A stretch of DNA of 64,000 nt from NCBI GenBank assembly GCA_024516035.1, contig CM044963.1:23253676-23317675 (forward strand). The letters run 5' to 3'. This document shows positions 25,296 through 35,998 of the stretch, one piece after another. The notes below the pieces were generated by a model that worked only from the letters and a program-made list of their open reading frames with translations, was not told where the DNA came from and did not search any database. This stretch comes from Bactericera cockerelli. Lineage: Eukaryota > Arthropoda > Insecta > Hemiptera > Triozidae. Position 1 is the first letter of the stretch, and each line of letters starts with the position of its first letter. Made by a program: the position numbers and the translations under genes.

Positions 25296-25367
25296 ACCTC
25301 AGTAGCTTGATCAATAGAGCGACGGACTTGTAATCTGGAGGTCAGTGGTTCAAGTCCCATATCAGGT
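25296..25367 (+). repeat. tRNA-Thr(TGT)-like SINE head, best preserved
   Basis: 72 nt with tRNA layout: TAGCTTGATCAATAGAGC (D arm/A box), acggacttGTaatctgg (TGT in anticodon position), AGGTC, and agtggttcaagtcccat (B box). The acceptor ends (acct...aggt) pair in part. Two acceptor mismatches and the repeated occurrence elsewhere argue for a SINE head rather than a working tRNA gene. Confidence 0.6.
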
Positions 25368-25369
25368 AA

Positions 25370-25860
25370 TCAAAAATTCAATAAAGCTAGTTTCAATAGT
25401 TGTAATATCATTATAGTCCCACAGCCAGACTGCTGGTCTACTCCCTGTTTATAGTCCCCTAGCCAGAAATTTTCGATAGATAGTAGAAATTCTACCCCGG
25501 CAGTCTGAATATTTTTTTCTCAATAAAACAGTTGTGTTATACTGACATGATGACACCTAATATAATACATGAAACCCATTTCAAAAATTTATGTTATTGA
25601 CTTTTCCATATATGTCACTGGTTTGCGTGTTTCATGAGTCAACAAAGTTGGTATAAAACCAACTCGTGAATTCCTCCGCAATTCATTTTATGATATCAAA
25701 ATTCAAAAATCAAGTATTTCGTGAAGTTATTCCAATAGGATTTTTTTTACAAATTTTGATGGCACTCAAGGCTCTCCGATTGCTTGCTCTGTGTGTGACG
25801 TTTATGGTAAGTAGATGCTCAACCACTGAGCGCGTGAATAGATTAGTAAAAAAATAAACA
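25370..25860. other. no supported gene
   Basis: AT-rich. The open frame at 25666-25857 (63 codons, hydrophobic middle) is unrecognised. Confidence 0.4.
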
Positions 25861-25869
25861 AAATAGTAC

Positions 25870-25990
25870 TAACCTCGCAAGACGTTGCTTAACTTCATTA
25901 TTCAAAGATCTCAGGAGAACTAATGTAAACAAAAAAGCCCTAACCTCGCTGGACGTTGCTTAACTTCGACCATCTCACGAGACCTGCTGT
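25870..25990 (-). repeat. two partial 5S rRNA-like copies
   Basis: On the minus strand a copy reads ggtctcgtgagatggtcg, then aagttaagcaacgtccagcg and aggttagggc, following the 5S order closely. A second, shorter copy (gaagttaagcaacgtcttgc, aggttagtac) lies next to it at about 25870-25900. Both look like decayed 5S-derived SINE heads. Confidence 0.6.
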
Positions 25991-26105
25991 ATTCTTGTTG
26001 GTTTCAGGTGGTAGTGTACTTGGGAGAAAGGAGGAGAAGAAGCATTGATGACATGATGCCCTGGAGGAGGCACTGAGGGGTGTTGGGTGGAAGAGAACGC
26101 CCTGA

Positions 26106-26320
26106 ATAAATATCTCTTCATCCTTCTTTCTCCCTTACTCCCCCTTCTACCCCCCCTCCCCTTTCCCCCGTCTTTCTCTCTCTCTCTCTTCTATTTTCCC
26201 CTTTACCGATTCTCCCTTTTTCTAATCTTCTTTGCGTCTTAATCTCTCTCTCTCTCTTATTTCTCACTTGTTTCTCTCTCTCTCTCTTCTTTTCTTCTCT
26301 TTCTCTCTTAACCTCCACAA
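26106..26320. repeat. CT-rich microsatellite beside scaffold gap
   Basis: Long runs of tctctctctctc and ccccttt on the + strand; the other side of the gap (26486-26520) is purine-rich (gagagaga). Low complexity probably caused the assembly break. Confidence 0.85.
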
Positions 26321-26385
26321 AAATGTATAATTATTATAAAAGGAGCTGAACTAATTTGGGATTCTTTGTCTTCCATCACTTTGCC

Positions 26386-26485
26386 NNNNNNNNNNNNNNN
26401 NNNNNNNNNNNNNNNNNNNNNNNNNNNNNNNNNNNNNNNNNNNNNNNNNNNNNNNNNNNNNNNNNNNNNNNNNNNNNNNNNNNNN
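26386..26485. other. scaffold gap (100 N)
   Basis: Exactly 100 N, the usual placeholder for a gap of unknown size. Confidence 0.99.
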
Positions 26486-26876
26486 GAAGAGAGAGATAGA
26501 GAAAGAGAGAGGGAGGGGAATGTTTTTGACAGCATTAAAATATTAATGTTATAATAATAACAATAATGATAGTAATAATAAACTAGCAAAAAACCACCAT
26601 CTCATCCAAAAAACACTTCCACACTACGAATACAATACCGAAAGGATCCTATAAAATAAAAATAACAAACTATACTGGAATAGAACATTACACACCGACA
26701 AAACAATATCACACAACCACCCAGATATCTGATATCGCCCAGGCTTCTGAAAAAGCCCGAAAAACGTATGTAGTAGACACAGCTGTACCTAAAGATAAAA
26801 ATGTCATTTATAAAGAACAAAAAAAGATCACAAATATAAAAAAATCCACTAGCAATCGAAATTAAAGAAATATACA

Positions 26877-26997
26877 GCCAGCGTCGATGGCATGTTGAAT
26901 ACACCGGTTCCCTTCAGAACACCGAAGTTAAGTGACATCCAGCGAGGTTAAGACTTGGATGGGTGACCATTCAAATTCTAATTCTCATGACGCTGGC
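26877..26997 (+). repeat. full-length 5S rRNA-like SINE head
   Basis: 121 nt, the length of 5S rRNA, starting gccagcgtcgatggcatgtt and ending gacgctggc, so the terminal helix (gccagcgtc/gacgctggc) is fully paired. The internal promoter is close to 5S: accgaagttaagtgacatcc for box A and acttggatgggtgaccat for box C. A real 5S gene would end in a T run; here it runs on through ttttcccggccccactcagg into the body of the SINE family at 24380. I call it a 5S-derived (SINE3-like) element. A 5S pseudogene next to an unrelated SINE body is the alternative. Confidence 0.75.
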
Positions 26998-27125
26998 TTT
27001 TCCCGGCCCCACTCAGGCTGGGTGAGGTCAATGTGAGTAGCAGGTTTGTGAGTTTCCTGCGAATGGAGGGTAAAACCCCCGTCGTGATATGACAATGGTA
27101 GTTGAAAGCGACGTTAAAAACCACT
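26998..27125 (+). repeat. SINE body joined to 5S head
   Basis: actcaggctgggtgaggt, cgaatggagggtaaaacccc and gcgacgttaaaaacc follow the same order as in the tRNA-headed SINE (24500-24605). It ends in an A-rich tract. Confidence 0.65.
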
Positions 27126-27394
27126 TAAAAAAAAAAGAAATATACAACCAAACCAAAGTCATAGTAGTTCCAATAGTAATATCTGCCACCGGTATAACAT
27201 CCATAAACTTCATAAATCATCTGAAAATCATAGAAATATCAACCTTCATCCATTCCAAAAAGCAGTCATTCTGAAAACAGAAAACATCGTTAGAAAATTC
27301 CTACAGTAAAAAGCTTCCATGCACAGTTGTATACAACTTGGTAAGCCCAAGACGTATTATTATGTGTCAAAATCCCGAATGGAAGGATAACATG
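27126..27394. other. no supported gene
   Basis: AT-rich; nothing recognised. Confidence 0.4.
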
Positions 27395-27464
27395 TCATGT
27401 CCCGGCCGGGTTTCGAACCTCTGGATTACCAGACCGCCGCCTTTACCACTGAGCTACCGTGACA
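27395..27464 (-). repeat. tRNA-like SINE head
   Basis: Minus strand: GGTAGCTCAGTGGTAAAGGC (A box/D arm), ggtctggtaatccagaggtt, then ggttcgaaacccggcc (B box). A- and B-box quality is good, but the arms around the anticodon do not fold as a standard tRNA. Confidence 0.55.
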
Positions 27465-27584
27465 GAACTACATAGTATTTTCGGATTCGGAACATCTTGT
27501 ACCAAGAATCCCATCAGAATCATAATATTAATATCGTGAGAATATTCGCGTGGACATTCCCAGAATTCTGTGCGAAGTTTTGAA

Positions 27585-27645
27585 TTGTCTGCAGTGGAGT
27601 GGTCATCGGAGAACTGTGGGTTCGAATCTTAATATGGCTGAGTTA
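27585..27645 (+). repeat. tRNA-like fragment
   Basis: tgtgggttcgaatct is a B box; the 5' half is degenerate. Confidence 0.35.
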
Positions 27646-27865
27646 TAAACTAGGAAAGCTTTCTGGAAGTGCGCCTAGCACAATTACCTACTGAGTATCT
27701 AAAAATTTAATGCTGCTATATCTTGGGAACACTGGCTGAAGGAAAAGAGTTGGAAGATAAATACGAGAGTACCTATCTCCTGTGTTGATATTCATGTACA
27801 TTGTATAGTGTACACCTAGTACAATTCTTTTCTTTTTCTGTTGTGGCTGTCATATTAAAATTTGT

Positions 27866-27936
27866 TCCGACAGAGATTCGAACCCTGAGGTCACATTGAA
27901 TAGTCAACCCACCCCACACCACTGACACAGCCGGAC
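27866..27936 (-). repeat. tRNA-like SINE head
   Basis: Minus strand: ggctgtgtcagtggtgtgg, then cagggttcgaatctctgtcg with a paired T stem. Confidence 0.5.
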
Positions 27937-27943
27937 ATTCAAT

Positions 27944-29440
27944 TCAATTGTGAGAGAATCGCTCACATTTCAATTCGGTTCCCAACCAGAACCCGATTCC
28001 CAGCATATCAACTATTCCGTTCTCATCACTTACACCGCTGGAGAGATAGAGTTTACACCGGTGAATCATGTGTGAATACTTCTCACGTAGATATACGTAT
28101 ATTCTTACACCGGTAACTCTGCTGAGATGATCAACCGCTGGGTGATGAGCTTGATGAATTTCCCAGCAACAATCTGTGGGACTGAGAAAATGGACTTTTC
28201 TCATCGGTTTCCAGTGGGAGACTTGGAAAAGGAATTTTCTCAGCGCGAACTGTGGGAGAATTTTTGTGAGAAAATTATGTTGAGACTTTGACATGAAAAT
28301 TGATGGAATATTTTCTTGGGATTTTGGATGGGTGGGTACCGATTGGTTTGATGAGGCTGTAACTTTTTGCCTGAAGTCTCTACATACAGGTTATTCAAGA
28401 GTATATTATAGGTAGACATTGAAATGTAGTTTTTAAAACAATTTTGAGTAAGAGATTCTTTTTTTACACATGGTTAGTGTGAAAATAAATTCTGACATTT
28501 TGTAGAAGATCTTCTAATAGATTTAATATCCTGCGATTGGAAACATACAATTTTACATGAAAATATTCTTCTATATTTCTGGAAAATAACCATCTAGGTA
28601 AAAGGGTGAAATTTGTCACTAAAGTAAAATTTGAAATTTGGTCACTGATTGAAGCCCCATGTTAAGCAAAAATTTAGTCAATTTGAGTGATTGTGATTAA
28701 CACAAATATTACTACCAAGAATCGATTTTCTAAACAATTATTATTATTGATTCCGTCTCAGAGAATTTCTCAGGAACAAATCTTTCCCATGACATTTCAT
28801 GAGACATCAATCGTGTGAAAATTTGTCTGGATCTTGTACAATTGAATCATTTGATCCGCCATCTCTATAATATCTGTTCCAGTTTTCATTATGAGTGGAC
28901 ACAGTTTTTACTATACTCTATGTGGCTGTGTGAGAAGTTTTTATTTGTCATGGAAGGTGTGATTGTCATGGGTGATGTTGTATTGAATTTCTATGCAGCC
29001 ATGCCATACGAGTCTGTTATTCCATGAGCCAGAACATGCCTGCACCCGAGACAAGGTCCTATATCTATTTTTCCTAACCCTACTCTACACAATGAGGCAT
29101 TACCGTACATCGTTTTGGGCCGGAAGAACATAACCAACCAACGGATCTGGATAGTTTTAAAGTAATCTTCCTCAAATTCAACAAGATATAAATGATTTGC
29201 TAAAAGGGTTCCTCAAGCATCGGGAAATAGAGTGTACAACTTTTTTTTTTTTTTTTTTTTTTTTGAGAAATAGAAAAAATCATCTAGGCCAATCTACTTA
29301 AAAAGCCATCTTTCAATGTACCTAATTTTACATTCGAAATAACAAGTAAATTTGGAAAAACTGGGTAGTCAGGTGTAATTTGAAATACCTCATTTGAATG
29401 AATACGACACATTACTTATGATTACGTTATCATAATACAA
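27944..29440. other. unassigned; one 116-codon frame
   Basis: A minus-strand frame at 27944-28294 encodes 116 residues that I do not recognise (starts MSKSQHNFL). It has no splice or promoter context and may be chance. A fragment of the Thr-like SINE body (gattgtgattaacacaaata) lies near 28690, and a copy of the CCTAACCCTACTCTACAC repeat (see 50531) at about 29070. Confidence 0.35.
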
Positions 29441-29446
29441 TATTAG

Positions 29447-29505
29447 TAGACAAGTGGTTAACCAGGTAGCGTAGTGATCTGTTGGTTCGAATCCCACTCA
29501 ATGCA
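29447..29505 (+). repeat. tRNA-like fragment
   Basis: gttggttcgaatcccac is a good B box after aggtagcgtagtg. It is followed by a repeated body unit at 29570. Confidence 0.4.
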
Positions 29506-29569
29506 TGAATTTTTCCTCGTTTATGTGAGTATGTGACCACATATCAAAAAGACTCTAAGGGTTAGGTGG

Positions 29570-29765
29570 TAGAAAATGCTTTAAGAGTTAACCTCGCCTG
29601 GTGGTTACTTTCCACTTAAGATTATTATTAATGAAAATCAGGGATAGACATTTGCAAAAAGCAAAGGAACCTCATAGTATTAGGTGGCAGAAAATGCTTT
29701 AAGTATTCACCTCGCCTGGTGTGGTTACCTTCCACTAAAGATTATTATTATTATAATATCAGGGA
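29570..29765 (+). repeat. two-copy direct repeat
   Basis: agaaaatgctttaag, cacctcgcctggtg, ggttac, ttccac and aagattattatta occur twice in the same order, about 117 bp apart, with small differences. They end in a TTA microsatellite. Confidence 0.6.
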
Positions 29766-30111
29766 AAGACAATAAAATTTCAACAAGCAAAGGATTCTCC
29801 TAGGAATCAACATCTGGCATCAGAAGTCAATAGATAAAAGACGTAAAAATATTTATCTCCTAATAAAGAATAGGAAAAGTTGTCCAAACTCTGAAGGATA
29901 ATTTCCTTGGGGACCTATTTGCAAGGAGTACGTGACATCCAACTACTCTTTGGCAGGATAATAAAGGGTTTAGCGGGGATAGAAAACTTCTGTTTGAGGA
30001 AATATTTTCAAAGGGGTAGAAATAAAATTCACTTGAAAAAAAGCGCTAGAGGCTTGCTCCACTTCTGTCGCGGCTTGACCCGATATTACAGTATCGTTCA
30101 ACTGAAAAACA
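29766..30111. other. no supported gene
   Basis: The 99-codon frame at 29907-30206 runs into the 5S-like and tRNA-like repeats that follow and is not convincing. Confidence 0.4.
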
Positions 30112-30162
30112 GAGTGTTAAGCAACGTCCAGTGTGGTGAGAATATGGATTGGAGGAGATCGT
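30112..30162 (+). repeat. partial 5S rRNA-like copy
   Basis: gttaagcaacgtccagtgtg then gagaatatggattgga follow the 5S internal control region. Confidence 0.55.
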
Positions 30163-30190
30163 TTTGTCTTCAAATCCATCCATTGTTACC

Positions 30191-30263
30191 GACCTCAGTA
30201 GCTTGATCGATAAGGCGGCGGACTTGTAACTTGGAGGTCGGTGGTTCAAGTCCCAAGTTCAGC
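30191..30263 (+). repeat. tRNA-Thr-like SINE head
   Basis: cctcagtagcttgatcgat, cggacttgtaacttgg and aggtcggtggttcaagtccc give clear A and B boxes. It lies directly behind a 5S-like fragment. Confidence 0.65.
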
Positions 30264-30515
30264 AAAGATTTTAAGGAACATTTTTCAAATTATCAGTTTT
30301 AATTGCATCATTTCAACACACTACACATACACCATACACTACACACTGGACACGGAAGGAGCTCAGCACACTGTTTCTGGGCGCCCAAAAGGATCACCCA
30401 TATCAATCCTTCCAACACCATGACATCACACGTGGACACGGAAAGTAAAGAAAGTAAGCCAAGATTTAGTAAAACGAGTTTGAGTGGTTGTGACATGATA
30501 ACTTTAACTTGAAAA

Positions 30516-30572
30516 AAAGTGTGAAACAACGTCCACTGTGGTGAGAACATGGATGAGAGGAGATCGTTTTGT
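30516..30572 (+). repeat. partial 5S rRNA-like copy
   Basis: Paralogue of 30112: gtgaaacaacgtccactgtg then gagaacatggatga, both followed by ggagatcgttttgtcttc. Confidence 0.5.
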
Positions 30573-30964
30573 CTTCGAATTCATCTAGATATTACTGGCA
30601 CCACTCAGTCCAGGTAAGGTTGATTTGAGTTGCTGTGTTGTTTGCATGGCCAATTGTCATTAAAACCATACAAACATAATGTTTAATAATACATGATGTT
30701 AAAAGTTACGTTAATACCAAATGAACAATGAAATGTTTCCTTAGGAGTTGGCCGAAGGCAAGATTTCAGAGAGCCGAAAAAGAAAGCCCTTTCTACGATC
30801 ATCAATCTTACAAAGCCACGGTTGGTCTGCCTTGCCTTTGCATTCGTCATTAGGGGCTATAAAACGTTCCGCACTTTTAATCAAATGAATTCTGTTCATT
30901 AGTTATATTAAAAACGTGCCTCTCGCACTTTCACAACAGTGGCGCAATATGACAAAATTAAAGG

Positions 30965-31155
30965 TTAAGTTAAAAACTTATCACACTCAAACTCACTTTT
31001 TTGCGAGAGTAAAGGGACTCTTTAGTGGCATTTTTGCAGGATAAGCAGAGTATTGTATTGTATTTTATTGTACTGTATTATCAAATCCATGCTGAAACCG
31101 GGACTTGAACCACCAACCTCCAGGTTAAAAGCCCGCCGCCTTATCTCGATCAATA
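30965..31155 (-). mobile_element. Thr-like SINE, left of an inverted pair
   Basis: On the minus strand the head (31155-31088: ggcggcgggcttttaacctg, ggtggttcaagtccc) is followed by an agtacaataaaat stretch, ttatcctgcaaaaatg, ccactaaagagtcccttta and aaagtgagtttgagtg. The plus-strand partner at 31268 has the same order, so head and body form one SINE of about 190 bp. Confidence 0.7.
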
Positions 31156-31267
31156 CATTAGTCAAACAGATCCTCAGACGGTCCGGCCCATCTTTCTTGC
31201 AATCCTATTTTGTTTAACACCTCTTTTTTTTCTTGTTTCTAAGATTTTCATACGATACAATTTTTGC

Positions 31268-31465
31268 CTATAGCTTGATCGTTTAGGTGGCGGAGTTGTA
31301 ACCTGGAGTTTGGTGGTTCAAGTCCCGGTTTCAGCGTGGACTTAGAAAATACAGTACAATAAAATGCAATACAATACTCTGTTTATCCTGCAAGAATGAC
31401 ACTAAAGAGTCCCTTTATTCTCACAGAAAAGTGAGTTTGAGTAAAACTTTAGCAGCGTCAGTTTG
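31268..31465 (+). mobile_element. Thr-like SINE, right of an inverted pair
   Basis: tatagcttgatcgtttagg, acctggagtttggtggttca, then the body acagtacaataaaatgcaat, ttatcctgcaagaatgac, actaaagagtccctttatt. It mirrors 30965-31155 across about 110 bp, so a transcript through both would form a long hairpin. Confidence 0.7.
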
Positions 31466-32009
31466 AGTTGTTGTGAAATCACGAAAGTAATTAATACAAA
31501 TATGATAACTTTTCTTTTCCGAATGCTCTTGAAAAGCAACCACCATCCAGCACTGCACATCTCATCAATATGAATCAGTCAGAGCTTTCTATAACGCCAC
31601 CACCCGAAGCAGTCTACCGACGCACCAATCATCGTAAAAGCTTTCTTAACAGCCTGAAAATACTTTAAAATAGCAAGGGCTGAGTTTCCCATCTACATTT
31701 TTTTTATGTATAAGTATTAGTAATATGGCCCGGTAAACAGATGTACGAGGCACGTCCAGAAAGACAAGTGTAATACTTGATTTGTGTATGCATCGAAAAA
31801 TGTTTAAAAGAGAAAATAACCTGGTTACATGTGTATATGTGCCAGTTATTTTTCAACGTATTTGTCAACCTTCTCGATACAGGTGGTGAGGCATGGGATC
31901 AAGTTTTGTCTGCCTTCACATGACTGAAATACTGAAATCACATACTATAGTAACAGTGTCCACCACAGCACCGGAGTAGAACAAATTGTTAATATATTTA
32001 AAGTACCTA
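31466..32009. other. no supported gene
   Basis: AT-rich intergenic sequence, no recognised content. Confidence 0.45.
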
Positions 32010-32715
32010 TACAGGGTGGACCAAAAAAACGTTTACAACCCGTTAATGGTAGATTACTGACGACATTTCCAGCCCGGATCTGCAATCCGTTTTTTCGGAT
32101 TCACCTTTATAACTGCACAAAGTGATTTTTTGCAACTTTCTGAAAAAGTCCGACTTTGGCTTATTCTTCGGGTCAGAACTTTTTTTCTGTTTAAGATGAG
32201 TTGATTCTGAACAATTCTGCAGAAAGCCAACAAAATTTCGATGTTTCTAGCTACACTACTTTGTTTTTTACGGTTTGGTTTGGCATCTTTTTTGACACCT
32301 GAATAGAAAAAAAAATTCTCATGTAAGTTTTTTACACTTTGAAACACTCAAGATTTGCCCGAGCAAATTTCGGCACAGACATGGGCAAATTTGATAAAAG
32401 TTGGCGGCCAACCCAAACATGCTAAAAAATAATTTTACGATTTTTTATCACGTGATCTTCTGGGAAAACGAACCAGGTAAGTCTCAAAAAATGATGTTCA
32501 AAATCTTAAAAGTGTTGACCGTGTAGGGTCGTCTTGTACTCAAAGAGTAATTAGCTATTTATGTCTGATAATTATTTTCCTTGGAATTAATTAAAGGCCA
32601 GTCAAATGAATGATTGTTTGTTTCTCGATCATAGTTTTCAAGCATATTTTTCTGCATTCTATGAAATATTATCTTTAAACTTCTTGAGTTTTTTTAGTAA
32701 ACGTTACATAATTAT

Positions 32716-32976
32716 TATTATTCGTATGCTGAAATGGCAGATATGCATTTAGCATATGGAGCTGCCAACAGGAACATTTGGGATCACGTGAAAAACATAG
32801 TTTACGAAATACCAGTGGAGACGCAAGAGTAGCAGAATCTGGTAGCAAGAATCCTGTTGGCATTCGATGACCTGACAGAAAAACCTGGAATCTTCCGCAA
32901 CATTCGATGGAACATGATGAAGAGGTTCAACCTTTGCATACAGAAAGGTGGACGCCACTTCCAACAGTTCCTCTGA
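32716..32976 (+). pseudogene. internally deleted DUF4817/DDE-type transposase
   Basis: One frame joins what look like the two ends of a transposase. The start SYAEMADMHLAYGAANRN resembles the N-terminal DUF4817 segment of IS630/Tc1-superfamily transposases common in arthropods. It passes directly into IWDHVKNIVYEIPVET and, after an in-frame TAG, continues to IFRNIRWNMMKRFNLCIQKG and GGRHFQQFL, the usual C-terminal end of the same proteins. The DDE core between them is gone. Such proteins are normally several hundred residues; here about 87 codons remain. Family recall is from memory; the deletion and stop are read directly. The element therefore depends on a transposase encoded elsewhere. Confidence 0.6.
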
Positions 32977-33167
32977 GGGAATTGAGAAGGGAGAGAGAGA
33001 TAGAGAGAGAGAGAAGCAAGAAGGTAGAAGGTAGAGGGACAGTTCTGAGTTAGAACTAAGGTTAGAACCATTGGTTTCAAAAATTTGTGTGAGGAGAATC
33101 CATAGTTTGTACAATGGCTAAATAAAAAATGGCAACAGTTTTTTTTGTTTTGTAGTAATGAATTTTG

Positions 33168-33243
33168 CTGGCTCTGGCGTTCGGACCGGGGTGGGATCTT
33201 CCGCATGACAAGTGACTAGCTTACCACTGAGCTAATCGTGCGC
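33168..33243 (-). repeat. tRNA-Gly-like SINE head in transposon copy 2
   Basis: Minus strand GATTAGCTCAGTGGTAAGC with a mutated anticodon region (cttgtcatgcgg); counterpart of 3373-3449. Confidence 0.6.
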
Positions 33244-33773
33244 TTTTTATCGTTTCTCATTGAACATACTAACACAAAATGTTTTTTAAAATACCTTTTT
33301 CTTTATATCAAAATAGTAAAAAACATAATAAAGACTGCAAAAGTTTATTAATTTTACAAAATATTATCTTGTTTTATTTTTATTTTCAAGATTTCTATTA
33401 AGAGTTGGCAATCGGTAAATATTTGTTATTTAATTAGAATAATTAGTATTGTTTATGATAGAAGAACCTACCTACATATTTACCTGGTTTCATTTCATAA
33501 ACTCTATTTTCGTTAGGAAAATTCGCTAGTTTTTTTTTTTCTCTCGTAGGGAAACATAAGAAAAACCATCCTTACATTATCAAGGCAGTCTCTCAGGGGC
33601 TTACATGAATAATAATTATGTGTATTGTGATACCAATAGTATCTGATATAACTCAATTTACAGATGGTATTACCCCCAAAAAAACCATAAGTTGTTACTT
33701 TTACAACAGGTCAGATACAGGTATGAATAAAATATTCCATCAGATTTTTTTGATAATTAAAAAAATATTAACC

Positions 33774-33838
33774 GCCGAGAATGGATCCTCGGTCATGCGA
33801 CTAACACTCGAAGCACTACCACATCTAGATAACATCAC
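33774..33838 (-). repeat. tRNA-like head in transposon copy 2
   Basis: Counterpart of 2811-2873, with gtcgcatgaccgaggatc on the minus strand. Confidence 0.45.
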
Positions 33839-34485
33839 TGACAATCTGTAGAGCACGAAAATAATCATTTAAATTTTCCTAAACTGGCTGATGAAGGCAT
33901 GTGAGACCGCGGTATTCAAAGAAAGCAATGTAAACAATTTTTGTAAACAATACAAGACGCCCTTACACAGTCTACAGCTAGAAAACTCTTAGAAATTTTG
34001 AAGAGTTTTTGGCAAACATCTAATAATTTTTCCCAGAAGATCACGTGATAAAAAATCGTAAAATTATTTTTTAGCATCCTTGGGTTGACCGCCAACTTTT
34101 ATCAAATTTGCCCATGTCTGTGCCAAAATTTGTTCGGACAAATGTCGAGTGTTTTATTTAGTAAAAAAGTTTTTTCGCGTGTTTTTTTTCTGTTCAGGTG
34201 TAAAAAAATATGACAAACCAAACCGTAAAAAACAAATTAGTGTAACTAGAAACATTGAAATTTTGTTGGCTTTCTGTAGAATTGTTCAGAATCAACTCAT
34301 CTTAAACAGGAAAAAAGTACTGACCTGAAGAATAAGCCAAAGTTGGACTTTTTTGGAAAGTTGCAAAAAATCACTTTGTGCAGTTACGAAGGCGAATTTG
34401 AAAAATCGGATTGCAGATCCGGCCTGGAAATGTCGTCAGTAATCTACCATTAACGGGTGTAAACGTTTTTTTGGTCCACCCTGTA

Positions 34486-35387
34486 TACAATAGCGGCAGT
34501 CTACCTTTGGTAGATTGCTAATACACAGCAAATTACATCAATCCAGAAAATATGAACTTTCTCAATGTTGGGGATTTCTCTATTTCTTTCATTTAGTCTT
34601 TCATTTCTTCTTTCCATTTTCAATTTCAATTACACTCCATATACGTGGTGATGCAGGATATGTATGAAATTTTTTATGATGTTTTCACTGAACACTTCTA
34701 AAGTTTAATTCAGCACTCTGACTAGTTACTAGTATTCTTACTTAGCTATTTTATTATTGCAACCTAGTATTCATACAGAGAAGCAAGAGATTTTTCTTGC
34801 GAAATTTGAAATAAAAGCTTTTACTACAAAGCAAAAGTATTTCCTTCTTTGGAAGTAAATGGTTCACGGATAAGTAGAGCTTTTCCTTATTAATAGAGCT
34901 CCTCTAACTTATACATGGATCAATTGCTTGTGAGAAAAAGCAAATGCTTGTGAATAAAAGCAAATGCTTGCGAATAAAAGAAAATACGTAAAAGAGAATT
35001 TGCTATTTCTTCTACCTTTTCCTTCATGCTCTTTGCTACTACTTCGAGACTTTGCTCACAAGTAACTGCTTCATTGAACAATTGAACATGATCCATTGTC
35101 ATGTTTAATGAATTAATATTCTAATAAACTCCATAAGCAAGTCATTCTCCGCATACATAGTAGATACTAATAATGTCATGTCTATTGATCTAATATTCTA
35201 ATACACTCTGTAAGCCATTCTGCACATTCAAGAGCTTCATTAGAGGACACGTGACCCCTGGCGAGAGCTTTTTAGTTCACTAGGGATTCCGTGCAGCTCT
35301 TCAAGTTCCTGGGAAACGCTTTCCGGCATTATCTGATAAGAGTTTCCCGTCTTTTTTTCTAATGAGGAGCTTAAAACTTTGCTAAAA
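34486..35387. other. no supported gene; short tandem repeat
   Basis: At about 34928-34985 a 20-bp unit, gcaaatgcttgtgaataaaa, occurs about three times. A 60-codon minus frame (34920-35102) partly built from it is not convincing. Confidence 0.4.
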
Positions 35388-35595
35388 AGAATTATTATTA
35401 TTATGTAACTCTTTATTAGTAGGAGACATAATAATTATGTACAAACAAGTAATTATAATAAATTAAAAATTTAGAACAATATAAACTAGAAAAAAAAGAA
35501 GATAAACAACATTGATAAAATATACAGATGTCCTAACTAAAGAGCGGGGTTATTGCCTATGGCAATCTCTTCCACCCAACAAAAGAATGAGTGAA
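35388..35595 (-). repeat. 3' end of a non-LTR retroelement
   Basis: Minus strand: gggtggaagagattgcc, ataggcaataaccccgctc, an AT-rich stretch, aataaagagttacataat and a TAA-type repeat tail. Matches 1301-1374 and is typical of LINE 3' untranslated ends. No RT frame remains. Confidence 0.5.
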
Positions 35596-35822
35596 ACAGT
35601 CCCGGTACTAGCCATGTTAGGTTTGTTAGGTCAATAGAAGTCATCTTATCTGTATTCTTTTGTCAAATGGGGCTTTCCCAAATGACTATTTTTTTCGAGC
35701 AGATGATTGATTCTAATGTAAAAAGACCCGAGGAACACGATTTTGATGTCCAAAAATTAAAAAAGTCATTCCTTAGGGATGAAAAGGCTCTCCAAAGGTC
35801 TTCCTTGAAATAACGCAATCTG

Positions 35823-35847
35823 ATTGGTCGCCTACGCTGTGACGTCA
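35823..35847 (+). promoter_or_regulatory. CCAAT-box and CRE-like sites
   Basis: Inverted CCAAT (ATTGG, 35823-35827) and a perfect TGACGTCA (35840-35847) lie about 150 bp upstream of the ATG at 35999. This is plausible as a promoter for that ORF; no TATA box stands out. Confidence 0.3.
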
Positions 35848-35998
35848 AAAGTATGTAAACAAACAATTTTGAAACGCTACTTCGAATTTTGTGTGTAGAG
35901 TTACATTAGAGTTGAATGTGAAGAGTCGATTTAAAACTGTAATAAATTTGTGAATTTTAACTCTAATACAGTATTTTAAACTTTAATGTTAACTAACA

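Larger units (their letters stand above)
32012..34483 (-). mobile_element. composite TIR transposon, copy 2
   Basis: CAGGGTGGACC to GGTCCACCCTG with TA (within TATA) on each side. Same element as 2160-4361 but inverted, and about 270 bp longer because the transposase C-terminus is kept. The terminal inverted repeats contain an atcacgtgat palindrome. Inside are tRNA-Gly-like and other tRNA-like heads and a deleted transposase. Two copies with the same nested SINEs show that the composite itself has moved or been duplicated. Confidence 0.85.

Noticed and set aside
25296..25367. Functional tRNA-Thr gene
   Set aside because: The A and B boxes and TGT anticodon are good, but the acceptor stem has mismatches and the same sequence recurs as SINE heads with a common body.
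26118..26318. Arg/Glu-rich protein on the minus strand
   Set aside because: It is the translation of a CT microsatellite beside the assembly gap.
26877..26997. Functional 5S rRNA gene
   Set aside because: Length and terminal helix fit, but box A and the loops carry several changes, there is no T-run terminator at the end, and a SINE body follows directly.
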